The notes: generated from the letters alone by a model not told the origin. A DNA stretch of 12,916 bases from Actinomycetes bacterium (GCA_021795135.1 JAJYPT010000031.1:1-12916), one strand, 5' to 3'. Counted from the first letter of the stretch, positions 1 through 6,899 are shown. Made by a program: numbers and translations.

Positions 1-291
1 TAATTAGCTTATATAATATTTATTAAATAATTGCTAATAATACAATAGTTGACATCGAAAGATCTATCAGAAATTTCAATCTAAAAGAAGGTTTGGCATC
101 AAACATAATCGATGCGAACTCAAAGATAATCTATTAATTATATTAGAAAATACTATTGTTCAGCTGGGATTATTGGCACAACAAACTCATCAATTGTAAT
201 TTATCAAATTCTTTATACAAGTCTTTGGCTTCTAAATAATTTAGCCACTGATACTGTCTACTTAGATCCTAGCGTTAGCAAATAACCTTTT
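1..291. other. Edge region without a convincing gene
   Basis: I see no gene here that I can defend. Three short open frames look somewhat protein-like. Plus frame 27-137 has no ATG/GTG/TTG at its head. Plus frame 53-199 ends LAQQTHQL. Minus frame 268-170 reads QWLNYLEAKDLYKEFDKLQ but has no start codon or ribosome binding site at its head. Adding one A to the AAA run near 122-124 would join the first two plus frames into one roughly 57-codon reading, so a decayed gene or a sequencing indel is possible. Short open runs are also expected by chance. Confidence 0.3.
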
Positions 292-471
292 TCAATCTGG
301 AAGTTCATAACCTTTAGATTGTGCTTGTTCATCAGAAACTAAAACAGTCTTCTTACAACCACAAGTAAAGGTCAAAACTCCATTAGTCCTACCTTCAAAA
401 ACTCCCAATGTGTGAGTCAAGTGGCCAGCTCCTGGAACCTCATAACGTTGACCTACAACTAATTTTTCCAA
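292..471 (-). CDS. Small 59-residue protein with a Cys-Gly-Cys motif, TTG start
   Basis: I do not recognise the family. The frame starts at TTG (469-471), eight bases after a strong GAGGAG Shine-Dalgarno sequence. An in-frame TGA lies five codons upstream and no ATG or GTG lies between, so TTG is the only usable start. The product begins LEKLVVGQRYEVPGAGHLTH, has a mid-section FTCGCKK (Cys37, Cys39) and ends KGYELPD. It has no membrane segment or signal peptide and looks like a compact beta-rich cytosolic domain. The Cys-Gly-Cys pair with two upstream histidines (17 and 20) could bind metal or be redox active, but this is inference. It stands alone, divergent from the aquaporin, with the 11-bp tandem repeat about 115 bp upstream. 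Composition and ribosome binding site argue for a real gene. Confidence 0.68.
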   Translation of the reverse strand: MEKLVVGQRYEVPGAGHLTHTLGVFEGRTNGVLTFTCGCKKTVLVSDEQAQSKGYELPD

Positions 472-584
472 TAACTTAACTCCTCATTTATAAGTAGTAG
501 TTGTCTAATATTTCCAAACAATCTAACTCTAATACTTTGTTTTGAAAACTAGAAGAAGTCCAAGCTATCCCTAGTCACTATATT

Positions 585-606
585 GTCTTATCTAAGTCTT
601 ATCTAA
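585..606. repeat. Perfect 11-bp tandem direct repeat, candidate response-regulator site
   Basis: Two exact head-to-tail copies of GTCTTATCTAA lie at 585-595 and 596-606. An 11-bp period, one helical turn, is the known arrangement of half-sites for OmpR/PhoB-family response regulators, which bind as head-to-tail dimers. An eight-base match to the unit (TCTTATCT) recurs at 918-925 inside the candidate aquaporin promoter, and an OmpR-type regulator is encoded later in the window. That this regulator binds here is inference. Confidence 0.5.
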
Positions 607-637
607 AATTATTGATAGATGACCCTATAAGTTTCTC

Positions 638-667
638 TTTATTTAGTTTAATATCAAACTAAATAAA
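638..667. repeat. Perfect 12-bp inverted repeat
   Basis: The arms TTTATTTAGTTT (638-649) and AAACTAAATAAA (656-667) are exact complements around a 6-bp loop. The stem is almost all A/T and no clean T-tract follows on either strand, so it is not a typical intrinsic terminator. A repressor operator or a weak end signal for an unseen transcript are both possible. Confidence 0.55.
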
Positions 668-901
668 GTTAAAATGGGGGTAAGTAGTCCTCATATATAC
701 TCATTTATCCTAACTAAAATTATTTTTATTTATCTTATTTTTAGTAAATAAATTTTTACAATACACAATTAGATAACTACATATATTTCAAAGTAATAGG
801 GACTAAGACTATCTTGATTACTTATATCTTACATGCATTACTGCAACACTAGATAGACTAATCCCTTATTGTGTAAGTTGGTTTATCTGTGAAGCTTGAA
901 T

Positions 902-930
902 TTGACAAAGATTATATTCTTATCTCTAAA
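902..930 (+). promoter_or_regulatory. Candidate sigma70-type promoter for the aquaporin gene
   Basis: A consensus -35 hexamer TTGACA (902-907) is followed after 17 bp by TCTAAA (925-930), a 4/6 match to TATAAT. Transcription would begin near 937, giving a leader of about 115 nt before the aquaporin ATG. The weak -10 suggests activation, and the half-site TCTTATCT lies in the spacer. Confidence 0.35.
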
Positions 931-932
931 AC

Positions 933-958
933 TTTATTATCAATTTCAAGATAATAAA
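933..958. repeat. 9-bp perfect inverted repeat downstream of the aquaporin promoter
   Basis: TTTATTATC (933-941) and GATAATAAA (950-958) are exact complements around 8 bp. The repeat covers the expected transcription start of the preceding promoter, the usual place for a repressor operator. It could instead be a small hairpin at the 5' end of the mRNA. Confidence 0.4.
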
Positions 959-1050
959 TTCTATAATTTCTAAAGTGGCTTTTTAAATGCCATAATAAAT
1001 CTACAAAATCTTTTCCTTAGTTTCATTTGAAATTGAAGGCGGTATCGAAA

Positions 1051-1836
1051 ATGGTTCCAGACTCTACTCAAAACAAATCAAACTCTAAAGAACTATCTAG
1101 GATTGTAATGAAAAGTTCTGGAATAGGCAATTTCACAAGCAACAGATCTGGTTTTTATGGACAATGGAAACGAGCAGTTGCTGAATTTATAGGAACTTTT
1201 ATGCTAGTTTTTGTTGCTGCGGCTCCTTCGGTTATCTCAGCTTCCTCTCATATCCAAATAGGAAGATCTGCTTCAGTGGTAGCTCCGGGTCTGGTAGTTA
1301 TGGCTATTATTTATACTTTTGGAGACGTATCAGGAGCTCATCTCAATCCTGTAGTTACCTTTGCCTTTGCTTTAAGAAAAGACTTTCCTTGGGCGCATCT
1401 ACTCAATTATTGGCTAGCTCAACTTCTTGGATCTATTGCCGCTGTGGGAGTACTAAGGGTGTTATTTGGACCAGTTGGCCATTTAGGAGCCACTATTCCT
1501 CATGGGATTACAGCATCTTTAATAATGGAATTCCTGCTTAGTTTTTTTCTCATGACTATAATTTTCGGAACAGCAGCAGGACATAAACTAGTAGGTCACA
1601 ACTCGGCTATAGCTGTTGGAGGCTATGTGGCTTTAGCTGGTTTATTTGCTAGCCCCATTAGTGGAGCATCGATGAATCCAGTGCGATCAATCGGTCCAGA
1701 TCTAGTTTCTTGGTCCTCTAACTATTGGTGGATCTATATCATAGGTCCTTTTGCTGGGGTTATTTTAGCAACTATGCTAGCTTCTTTTCTAAGAGGTAAA
1801 CCCTCTCAAGATGAACTAAATGCAGCAGATGGATAG
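1051..1836 (+). CDS. Aquaporin / MIP-family channel with two NPV motifs
   Basis: This is a six-helix MIP-family channel for passive movement of water or small neutral solutes across the cytoplasmic membrane. The start is ATG 1051, eight bases after AAGGCGG (one mismatch from consensus); TTG 1027 and ATG 1108 are less well supported. It has 261 residues, normal for the family. An N-terminal cytosolic tail of about 35 residues precedes helix 1 (AEFIGTFMLVF, about 44-54). Both half-helix loops are present: SGAHLNPVV (NPV at 99-101) and SGASMNPVR (NPV at 209-211). Arg212 after the second motif is the selectivity-filter arginine. Both canonical NPA motifs are NPV here; the substitution is tolerated in some bacterial members, but having it in both loops is uncommon and may change selectivity. 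The gene is monocistronic, converging on the helicase gene with 24 bp between stops and no clear hairpin. Family assignment is secure; the substrate is unknown. Confidence 0.95.
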   Translation: MVPDSTQNKSNSKELSRIVMKSSGIGNFTSNRSGFYGQWKRAVAEFIGTFMLVFVAAAPSVISASSHIQIGRSASVVAPGLVVMAIIYTFGDVSGAHLNPVVTFAFALRKDFPWAHLLNYWLAQLLGSIAAVGVLRVLFGPVGHLGATIPHGITASLIMEFLLSFFLMTIIFGTAAGHKLVGHNSAIAVGGYVALAGLFASPISGASMNPVRSIGPDLVSWSSNYWWIYIIGPFAGVILATMLASFLRGKPSQDELNAADG

Positions 1837-1860
1837 CCTAAAATTTTATTTATTTTTGCA

Positions 1861-4800
1861 TTAATTCAAACTAGTTGATAGCTCTACTAACCTACAAAGA
1901 CCATTTACAAGTTTCATTTGCTCAATTGAATTACATTTCGGTGTCAAAAGTTGCGCGCTACCAAATACTATTGCCATTGCTTTGGCTCTAGATATAGCAA
2001 CATTTAATCTATTTTTACTATATAAAAATTCCATTCCTCGTGGTATGTCTTGGGCGTTAGACACTGTAAGAGAGATGAAAACAACTGCTGCTTCTTGACC
2101 TTGGAACTTATCTACTGTTCCAACATTTGCCATAGAAGGTAAATGTTGTTTTATAATACCTACTTGAGCATTATAAGGAGCTACAACAATTAAGTCTTTG
2201 TAACTTAGTGGCTTTTTTTCACCTTGGGAGTTTATCCAATTGCGCCCAATTAAAGCTTTATAATATCTAGATATTGATTCAGCTTCTTCAATACAAGAAG
2301 TCTTATTAGATTCATGGGTAATGGGAACCCAAAAAATACCAGCACCTGCTACTAAGGGCCCATCTTCAACTAATTGGTTTTTTGCATTAGATTTTAAACG
2401 ACCTGAATAACTAAGCTCAGAGATAAAACTACAAATTTTAGGGTGCATTCGTCGAGAAATATCTAAAAAAAGTCCATCTTTGGGATCCAAAGTAGGCTTA
2501 TTTTTTAATAGGTGCTCCAAAGAAGAAACCTCTGCCCCAACAGGATGGCTTCCTTGTAAGGGCTGTGGTAGCTGTTGAGGGTCACCTATTAAAATAAGAT
2601 TTTTACTAGCACAACTAGCAGCAATTGTATTTGCCAAAGATAGTTGTCCTGCTTCATCAACAATTAGGTAATCTAATTGTTGATCTAAAATATCATCAGC
2701 AAAAAGCCACGTTGTTCCTGCCACAATATCTACCTCGTTAGCCAACAGAGCATCTTTTATATTTTGATTAGACTTGACAAATTCAACACCTAAAGTCTCC
2801 TCTATAAAAGTTGAATCTGTTATTTTTTGCATTAGATTTAAAACAATTTTTTGTTCTGTGCTAACTTCTATTATTTTTTTAACAAGGTTTGAAACAGCAC
2901 TATGGCTATTTGCGGTAATTCCTACTTTATTACCCTTTTTTACCAATTCAATAATGATATGAGCGGCAATATAAGTTTTTCCAGATCCAGGAGGACCTTG
3001 TATAGCCAAACAACCATTATCTAATTTAGTTGAATTTAATATAGCTACTTTTGCCATATCTTCATCTGGCCCATATAAAGCATCTAAATTGATAGATCCT
3101 TCAAAACGAGGACCATAGCCTAACAATAAATCTCGAGCGGCTCTATAGGGTCCTTTTGAATCTATTCCAAATTCTAAAACCCATTTAGCCAATTTCAATA
3201 TAGCTTTTTTCATAACATCTGATTTGACAGGTTTAGCAGGAATAATAGAAATTGGATGGGGGGCTTTTGAAGTAACAGCTCTTTTCAGAACAATAATTCC
3301 CCTAATAGGATCTATCTGTTCAACAACTCCACAATTTTTTCCGGTGTTGGAATCCAAGGGACGAGAATTTAACAATATTTTGCTATCTTGGGTTGGGTCA
3401 AAGCTGTATTTATGCAAAATAGATTTTTTTTCTCGTCCAACTTCGCCTAAATATTCCAGACCTGCAATAGCTTCGCTATCTTGCCACAAATCTTCCTCTG
3501 GTGCATTTATACGAGAAAAATATTTCCACCATTGAGGTTTTTCTTCTCGAGAATGCCAATTCGCTAATTGAGCCAAAAGCCAATAAGGATTATTTTTTGA
3601 ACTAAATTCTTGTGGTGCTAAACCTGGATATTTTGCCTCTAAGAGTTGATCTGTTACAACTTCTGCTTCTTTTGGCTCATCAATTACTTCATCAGTAGGA
3701 CTAGTATCACCAACTTGGGCGATGATGCTTATAGAAAAATCCCTACGTAGTTTTAATAGCCAATCTCTCAACTTTAGAGTTGAGTCACAATCTACTTCGT
3801 TATAGTCTTGCAAAGATGCAAGTAGAGCGATATCTCTTGTTTCAAGCCAGTTTTCATAGCCAACAATACTAGAGGCTGCATTGGTTATTTCTCCTGCTCT
3901 AGCTTCCATATATAGTGGTTCTAATTTCTTCAATGAATAAGAACTAACTCCAATGCATAAACCTTGACGCACGATTTTATATAAATCAACCAAAACTTTA
4001 CTTCTCAACAAATCATCTACTTGTTTTTCTCTAGTACCATGAGATCCCATCAATCTTGTCAAAGCACTAGGCTCATAAGGAGCATAATGATATATATGCA
4101 GCTGAGGCCAAATCTTTCTTCGCTGGGAAATAAAATCAATCAATTCTTCAAAAGCTAGCTTTTCACTTTGGCGATCATGTGCCCAAAATGCTTTATAGTG
4201 GAATATTCCTCCTTGTAAAAAACCAACTCCAAAAAGATACTCAAGACCACCTTGGATATAAGGATCTCCTTCTATATCAAAAAATAAATCCCCCTCACAG
4301 GCCTCGGGCAAAGCTGCCAACCCTAAACTTTGGTCTGGCAATAACTCATAACAAGGGGCAAGGTCAGGCTTTTTTAAAGATTGGGTCAACAACTTAGCTT
4401 GGCGTCTAAGTTTGATAAAAGTTTGTTCTCTAAGTCCTTTTACTTCGGCTATTGAACTACTAGCAAGACCACTTACAGTTGTAATGCCAGCTCGTTTTAA
4501 CTTTTCAATTTGATTTGTTCTTATCAAAGCTACTAACGATAAATGTTGATCTTGTTGCCTTTTTTGTTCACATAATTCTTGCCAAGCACAAAGACTACAA
4601 TGAGGAACCGGAACAGGGTAAGAAATAATATTTTCCCCCAGTTGTTGTTCAAATCGTTTCTTTATGGCTTTGTAATAGGAGATAAATTCAGACGTAAAGA
4701 AACTCTCTTTATCTTTCTTACCCGTTATTACGTGAATTTTTTCAGGTAAGTTTCCTTGGATAATCTCTAGATGTTCGGCATAGTTACATAATTGAAGAAT

Positions 4801-5253
4801 TGCTTCAGGTTTTACTAACTTAGAAAGTTTTGCATCTTGGGGTTCGTAAGAAAAAGATCCTAAATTAGATGGACTGTTGTTTACTTTAATTAAAAAGTCA
4901 GTTTCACCTTGCCATATAAAATTTGATTTAGCTTTATTTAAAAATTGACCATGATAAATTACTTGTGCTCCTTGAGTCATAGCCAACAACGTTTGGTCTA
5001 AACGCTGTTTTAAAGAGCGATTAGCATCTATATTGACCACTTGTTGGTAGTAGCCCTGTAGCAACTTTAGAGATTCAAGTTCGTGTTGATCTCCTCGCTT
5101 TTGCAACACTTGAGATGCTTCATCTTGTTCTTTAGCTAAAATGTTCTCCCCGTTAGCTACCTGAAAAGATAACTTACTAAGATGAAGACAATATAGATAA
5201 TTTACAAGGTCACTAGCACTTAGAACTAAATTAGATTTGGTATCTCGATACAA
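1861..5253 (-). CDS. TM0106-family RecB/Cas4-like nuclease, DEDD exonuclease and SF1 helicase fusion
   Basis: This 1130-residue cytosolic protein combines three DNA-processing modules. Residues 1-240 form a RecB/Cas4-type nuclease: GDQHE (His57), GETD (Asp119), DAK (140-142) and QLCNY (Gln154, Tyr158). Cys22 plus the C-x2-C-x5-C group (219, 222, 228) would hold a 4Fe-4S cluster as in Cas4 and AddB. Residues about 245-290 resemble a helix-hairpin-helix DNA-binding segment. Residues 322-500 are an RNase H-like YprB/RNase_H_2 domain with DIEGD (326-330), Asp423 and YNEVD (484-488), a DEDDy pattern. Residues about 720-1110 are an SF1 helicase: Walker A GPPGSGKT (753-760), DEAG (866-869), GDPQQLP (890-896), SRRMHP, GTVDKFQGQE and NVAISRAK. 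The TTG start at 5253 follows AAAGG by seven bases. The role (repair, recombination or DNA degradation) is inferred from domains only. All catalytic motifs are intact. Confidence 0.93.
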   Translation of the reverse strand: MYRDTKSNLVLSASDLVNYLYCLHLSKLSFQVANGENILAKEQDEASQVLQKRGDQHELESLKLLQGYYQQVVNIDANRSLKQRLDQTLLAMTQGAQVIYHGQFLNKAKSNFIWQGETDFLIKVNNSPSNLGSFSYEPQDAKLSKLVKPEAILQLCNYAEHLEIIQGNLPEKIHVITGKKDKESFFTSEFISYYKAIKKRFEQQLGENIISYPVPVPHCSLCAWQELCEQKRQQDQHLSLVALIRTNQIEKLKRAGITTVSGLASSSIAEVKGLREQTFIKLRRQAKLLTQSLKKPDLAPCYELLPDQSLGLAALPEACEGDLFFDIEGDPYIQGGLEYLFGVGFLQGGIFHYKAFWAHDRQSEKLAFEELIDFISQRRKIWPQLHIYHYAPYEPSALTRLMGSHGTREKQVDDLLRSKVLVDLYKIVRQGLCIGVSSYSLKKLEPLYMEARAGEITNAASSIVGYENWLETRDIALLASLQDYNEVDCDSTLKLRDWLLKLRRDFSISIIAQVGDTSPTDEVIDEPKEAEVVTDQLLEAKYPGLAPQEFSSKNNPYWLLAQLANWHSREEKPQWWKYFSRINAPEEDLWQDSEAIAGLEYLGEVGREKKSILHKYSFDPTQDSKILLNSRPLDSNTGKNCGVVEQIDPIRGIIVLKRAVTSKAPHPISIIPAKPVKSDVMKKAILKLAKWVLEFGIDSKGPYRAARDLLLGYGPRFEGSINLDALYGPDEDMAKVAILNSTKLDNGCLAIQGPPGSGKTYIAAHIIIELVKKGNKVGITANSHSAVSNLVKKIIEVSTEQKIVLNLMQKITDSTFIEETLGVEFVKSNQNIKDALLANEVDIVAGTTWLFADDILDQQLDYLIVDEAGQLSLANTIAASCASKNLILIGDPQQLPQPLQGSHPVGAEVSSLEHLLKNKPTLDPKDGLFLDISRRMHPKICSFISELSYSGRLKSNAKNQLVEDGPLVAGAGIFWVPITHESNKTSCIEEAESISRYYKALIGRNWINSQGEKKPLSYKDLIVVAPYNAQVGIIKQHLPSMANVGTVDKFQGQEAAVVFISLTVSNAQDIPRGMEFLYSKNRLNVAISRAKAMAIVFGSAQLLTPKCNSIEQMKLVNGLCRLVELSTSLN

Positions 5254-5272
5254 GTTTTTACCTTTTATAAAG

Positions 5273-5299
5273 ATTATAGCTACAGTCTATACCCTGTAG
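5273..5299 (-). promoter_or_regulatory. Candidate promoter and overlapping inverted repeat of the nuclease-helicase gene
   Basis: On the minus strand a perfect TATAAT occupies 5278-5273, giving a start near 5266 and a leader of only about 13 nt before the TTG start. No good -35 hexamer is visible at 17-18 bp. A 6-bp perfect inverted repeat, CTACAG (5280-5285) and CTGTAG (5294-5299), fills the space just upstream of the -10 box, where a regulator could bind. Confidence 0.35.
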
Positions 5300-5414
5300 T
5301 TTTTATAAATTATAAGGCTATAGACTTCTAAGTACTCAAAATATTCAAGCTTCAAACTTAGCAGTTTTTCTCAAAATTCTAATCAGTGCTGATACTTCTT
5401 TAGGTGCTCTTGTT

Positions 5415-5474
5415 AAATTCTTAATAAAAAAACGATAAGGAAAAATTTCCTTATCGTTTTTTTATTAAGAATTT
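5415..5474 (-). terminator. Very long perfect hairpin terminator after the rhodanese gene
   Basis: Two 29-nt arms (5415-5443 and 5446-5474) are exact complements with only two bases between. The core is ACGATAAGGAAA pairing with TTTCCTTATCGT, flanked by runs of seven A and seven T, so it can end transcription on either strand. It begins 13 bp after the rhodanese stop codon and insulates the helicase gene downstream. Confidence 0.88.
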
Positions 5475-5487
5475 TATTTCCAGCTAT

Positions 5488-6120
5488 TTAGCCAAACGCT
5501 AAATCAAGAACAGAATCTAGATCATAACGGGGACCTTTATTATAAGACAATCTCCCCAACAATCTAGCCAATAAACAAGAGTTAGTAACAGAAGAATGTA
5601 CTAATCCAACCCCTACTAAAAAAGGCAACAAACGAACAAAGCGTAGTTTGGGAAAAGAACCTAAAGCAATACCCCCCATAACTACAGAACCAGATATAAG
5701 ACGAACTTGACGATCCATTGCCCAACGTCCCTGTCCTATTGCAACTTGGCCACCAAAAGAACGCCAAGCTCCAATTCCACCTTCTAAAATTCTTATGTCT
5801 TGCACCCCGGCGGCATTTAAAATTTCAGCTGCTTGTTCAGAACGAATTCCTGCTTGGCAGATCAAAACAACAGGACCTGAGATTTTAGAAGCTATTTTTG
5901 AAATAGAGCCCTTTATCTCCCCTATTGGAATATTATAAGATCCTTCTATGTGAACACTTTGGAATTCTCCTGGCGATCTAACATCTATTACCACAACATC
6001 TTGTCGTCTTTTAAGTAGTTCTTCAAACTCGCTAGAATCAATCGACTGAGGATCTGAAGAATCAAAAGCTAAATTATTTAAAGAATTATTTATATCGCTA
6101 GCCTCAATCGTAACGGTCAC
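5488..6120 (-). CDS. Rhodanese sulfurtransferase with DUF2892 membrane tail (YgaP-like)
   Basis: This is a membrane-anchored single-domain rhodanese that probably transfers sulfane sulfur to thiol or cyanide acceptors. The 210-residue product starts at GTG 6120, seven bases after AAGGGGG. Residues about 26-126 are the rhodanese domain: VVVIDVRSPGEF, the catalytic loop CQAGIRS with Cys88, and ILEGGIGAW. Residues about 133-190 match the DUF2892 tail of YgaP: the MDRQVRL entry motif, two membrane helices (about 142-156 and 164-179) and a cysteine-containing turn VTNSCLLARLLG. It is a single-gene unit with its own upstream palindrome and its own terminator. YgaP-type genes are often controlled by ArsR-family, sulfide-sensing repressors (YgaV/BigR). 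None is encoded in the window, but the palindrome at 6143-6164 fits that kind of control. Both catalytic and membrane parts are intact. Confidence 0.93.
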   Translation of the reverse strand: MTVTIEASDINNSLNNLAFDSSDPQSIDSSEFEELLKRRQDVVVIDVRSPGEFQSVHIEGSYNIPIGEIKGSISKIASKISGPVVLICQAGIRSEQAAEILNAAGVQDIRILEGGIGAWRSFGGQVAIGQGRWAMDRQVRLISGSVVMGGIALGSFPKLRFVRLLPFLVGVGLVHSSVTNSCLLARLLGRLSYNKGPRYDLDSVLDLAFG

Positions 6121-6142
6121 GGCTGGTCCCCCTTATTGTATC

Positions 6143-6164
6143 TACGAATATTTTTGTATTCGTA
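6143..6164 (-). promoter_or_regulatory. Palindromic candidate operator of the rhodanese gene
   Basis: TACGAATA (6143-6150) and TATTCGTA (6157-6164) are exact complements separated by six bases, and the right arm lies 23 bp upstream of the GTG start. A possible -10 box TATAGT lies just upstream at 6181-6176 (minus), so a bound repressor would block initiation. I infer an ArsR-like or TetR-like regulator only from position and gene type. Confidence 0.45.
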
Positions 6165-6185
6165 TATCTGCATATACTATAGCGG

Positions 6186-6215
6186 CTATCTCTTTCTTCT
6201 ATGTCTAGGAGATAG
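6186..6215. repeat. Second inverted repeat upstream of the rhodanese gene
   Basis: CTATCTC (6186-6192) and GAGATAG (6209-6215) are exact 7-bp complements separated by 16 bp. They lie upstream of the possible -10 box of the rhodanese gene and just beyond the Hsp20 terminator. This could be a second regulator site; arms this short also arise by chance. Confidence 0.3.
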
Positions 6216-6236
6216 GTTTTTTTAAAGGGTTTTTAA

Positions 6237-6275
6237 AACCAACAACCTCATCCTATTAGGATGAGGTTGTTGGTT
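6237..6275 (-). terminator. Intrinsic terminator of the hsp20 gene
   Basis: Two 19-nt arms (6237-6255 and 6257-6275) are exact complements around one central base, with a GC-containing core CCTCATCC/GGATGAGG. On the minus strand the stem is followed by TTTTAAAAA. It starts 17 bp after the Hsp20 stop codon. Confidence 0.88.
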
Positions 6276-6292
6276 AGAGCGATTATAGGAGG

Positions 6293-6727
6293 CTATCCTA
6301 TCTCAATTCGGCGAGGTCTAGTATGGGCTGCTTTTGGAATCCTTACAGACAATACCCCATCTTTTAGATTTGCTTCAATATTGTCTTGGTCTACTTCTCC
6401 TGGCAAAGTCAGTTCGTAACTAAATTTTCCACTCAGTCGAGTTTTATGCCTAAGAACTCCCTTCCGTTCTTTTTCTCGCCTTTCTCCGCTTATAGCAACT
6501 CTCCTATTGGATACTTCTATGTTAATATCTTTTTTATCCACAGCAGGAAGTTCTACTTCCAACAGATAGGCATCATCTTGTTCTTCCAAATCCCCTAGTG
6601 GGACAAAACTATCTTCTATATTCATAAAAGGAGCCCAATCGGAAAACAACGATTGCAGTTGAAATAGGTCTCGAAAAGGATCTCGAGAGGAAGGTTCGTT
6701 ATTTGATCGTTTCAATGGTAGAGCCAT
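6293..6727 (-). CDS. hsp20: Small heat-shock protein, Hsp20 / alpha-crystallin family
   Basis: This is an ATP-independent cytosolic holdase chaperone that binds unfolding proteins as an oligomer. The start ATG 6727 (MALPLKRSNN) follows GGAGGTGA by six bases, a near-ideal ribosome binding site. An in-frame upstream GTG at 6775 is open but lacks support. The 144 residues are typical: a short Phe-rich N-terminal arm (DPFRDLFQLQSLF), an alpha-crystallin domain at about 45-132 with VELPAVDKKDI and the hallmark ANLKDGVLSVRIPK, and a C-terminal I-x-I motif (IEI, 141-143) used for oligomer contacts. It is a single-gene unit with a strong terminator. I found neither a CIRCE (HrcA) nor a HAIR (HspR) element upstream, so its heat-shock control is not apparent. 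Confidence 0.96.
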   Translation of the reverse strand: MALPLKRSNNEPSSRDPFRDLFQLQSLFSDWAPFMNIEDSFVPLGDLEEQDDAYLLEVELPAVDKKDINIEVSNRRVAISGERREKERKGVLRHKTRLSGKFSYELTLPGEVDQDNIEANLKDGVLSVRIPKAAHTRPRRIEIG

Positions 6728-6899
6728 TAGCTTCACCTCCAATTCACAAATACTAACTTCAACTAGTACTACCATTTACCTAATAAATTTATTCCCAAAT
6801 ATGAAATAAATCAGATAAATTAACTTTAAAAATAAGTTTCCTTTTCAATTTAAAAAATCCCCAGCATTACCCCTAGGTTACCTTAGTCTCTAGTTTCAA

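Larger units (their letters stand above)
472..1050. other. Divergent AT-rich control region
   Basis: This stretch of about 580 bp between the minus-strand small gene and the plus-strand aquaporin contains no credible coding frame. The best is a 25-codon frame at 674-751 with no ribosome binding site. It holds an 11-bp tandem repeat, a 12-bp perfect inverted repeat, a candidate aquaporin promoter and a 9-bp inverted repeat just downstream of that promoter, each listed separately. Low-complexity A/T runs fill much of 700-780. Confidence 0.6.

Noticed and set aside
674..751. 25-codon plus-strand frame starting ATGGGGGTA
   Set aside because: No ribosome binding site, very AT-rich, and Ile/Phe/Lys-rich as expected from random low-GC sequence.
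1861..5253. Cas4-like cysteines and nuclease motifs suggesting a CRISPR locus
   Set aside because: The nuclease is part of a TM0106-type fusion with a helicase; there are no regularly spaced repeats and no other cas genes in the window.
5582..5767. Minus-strand frame rich in Phe, Ser and Cys within the rhodanese gene
   Set aside because: It is an out-of-frame reading of the DUF2892 region; the rhodanese frame is intact across it.
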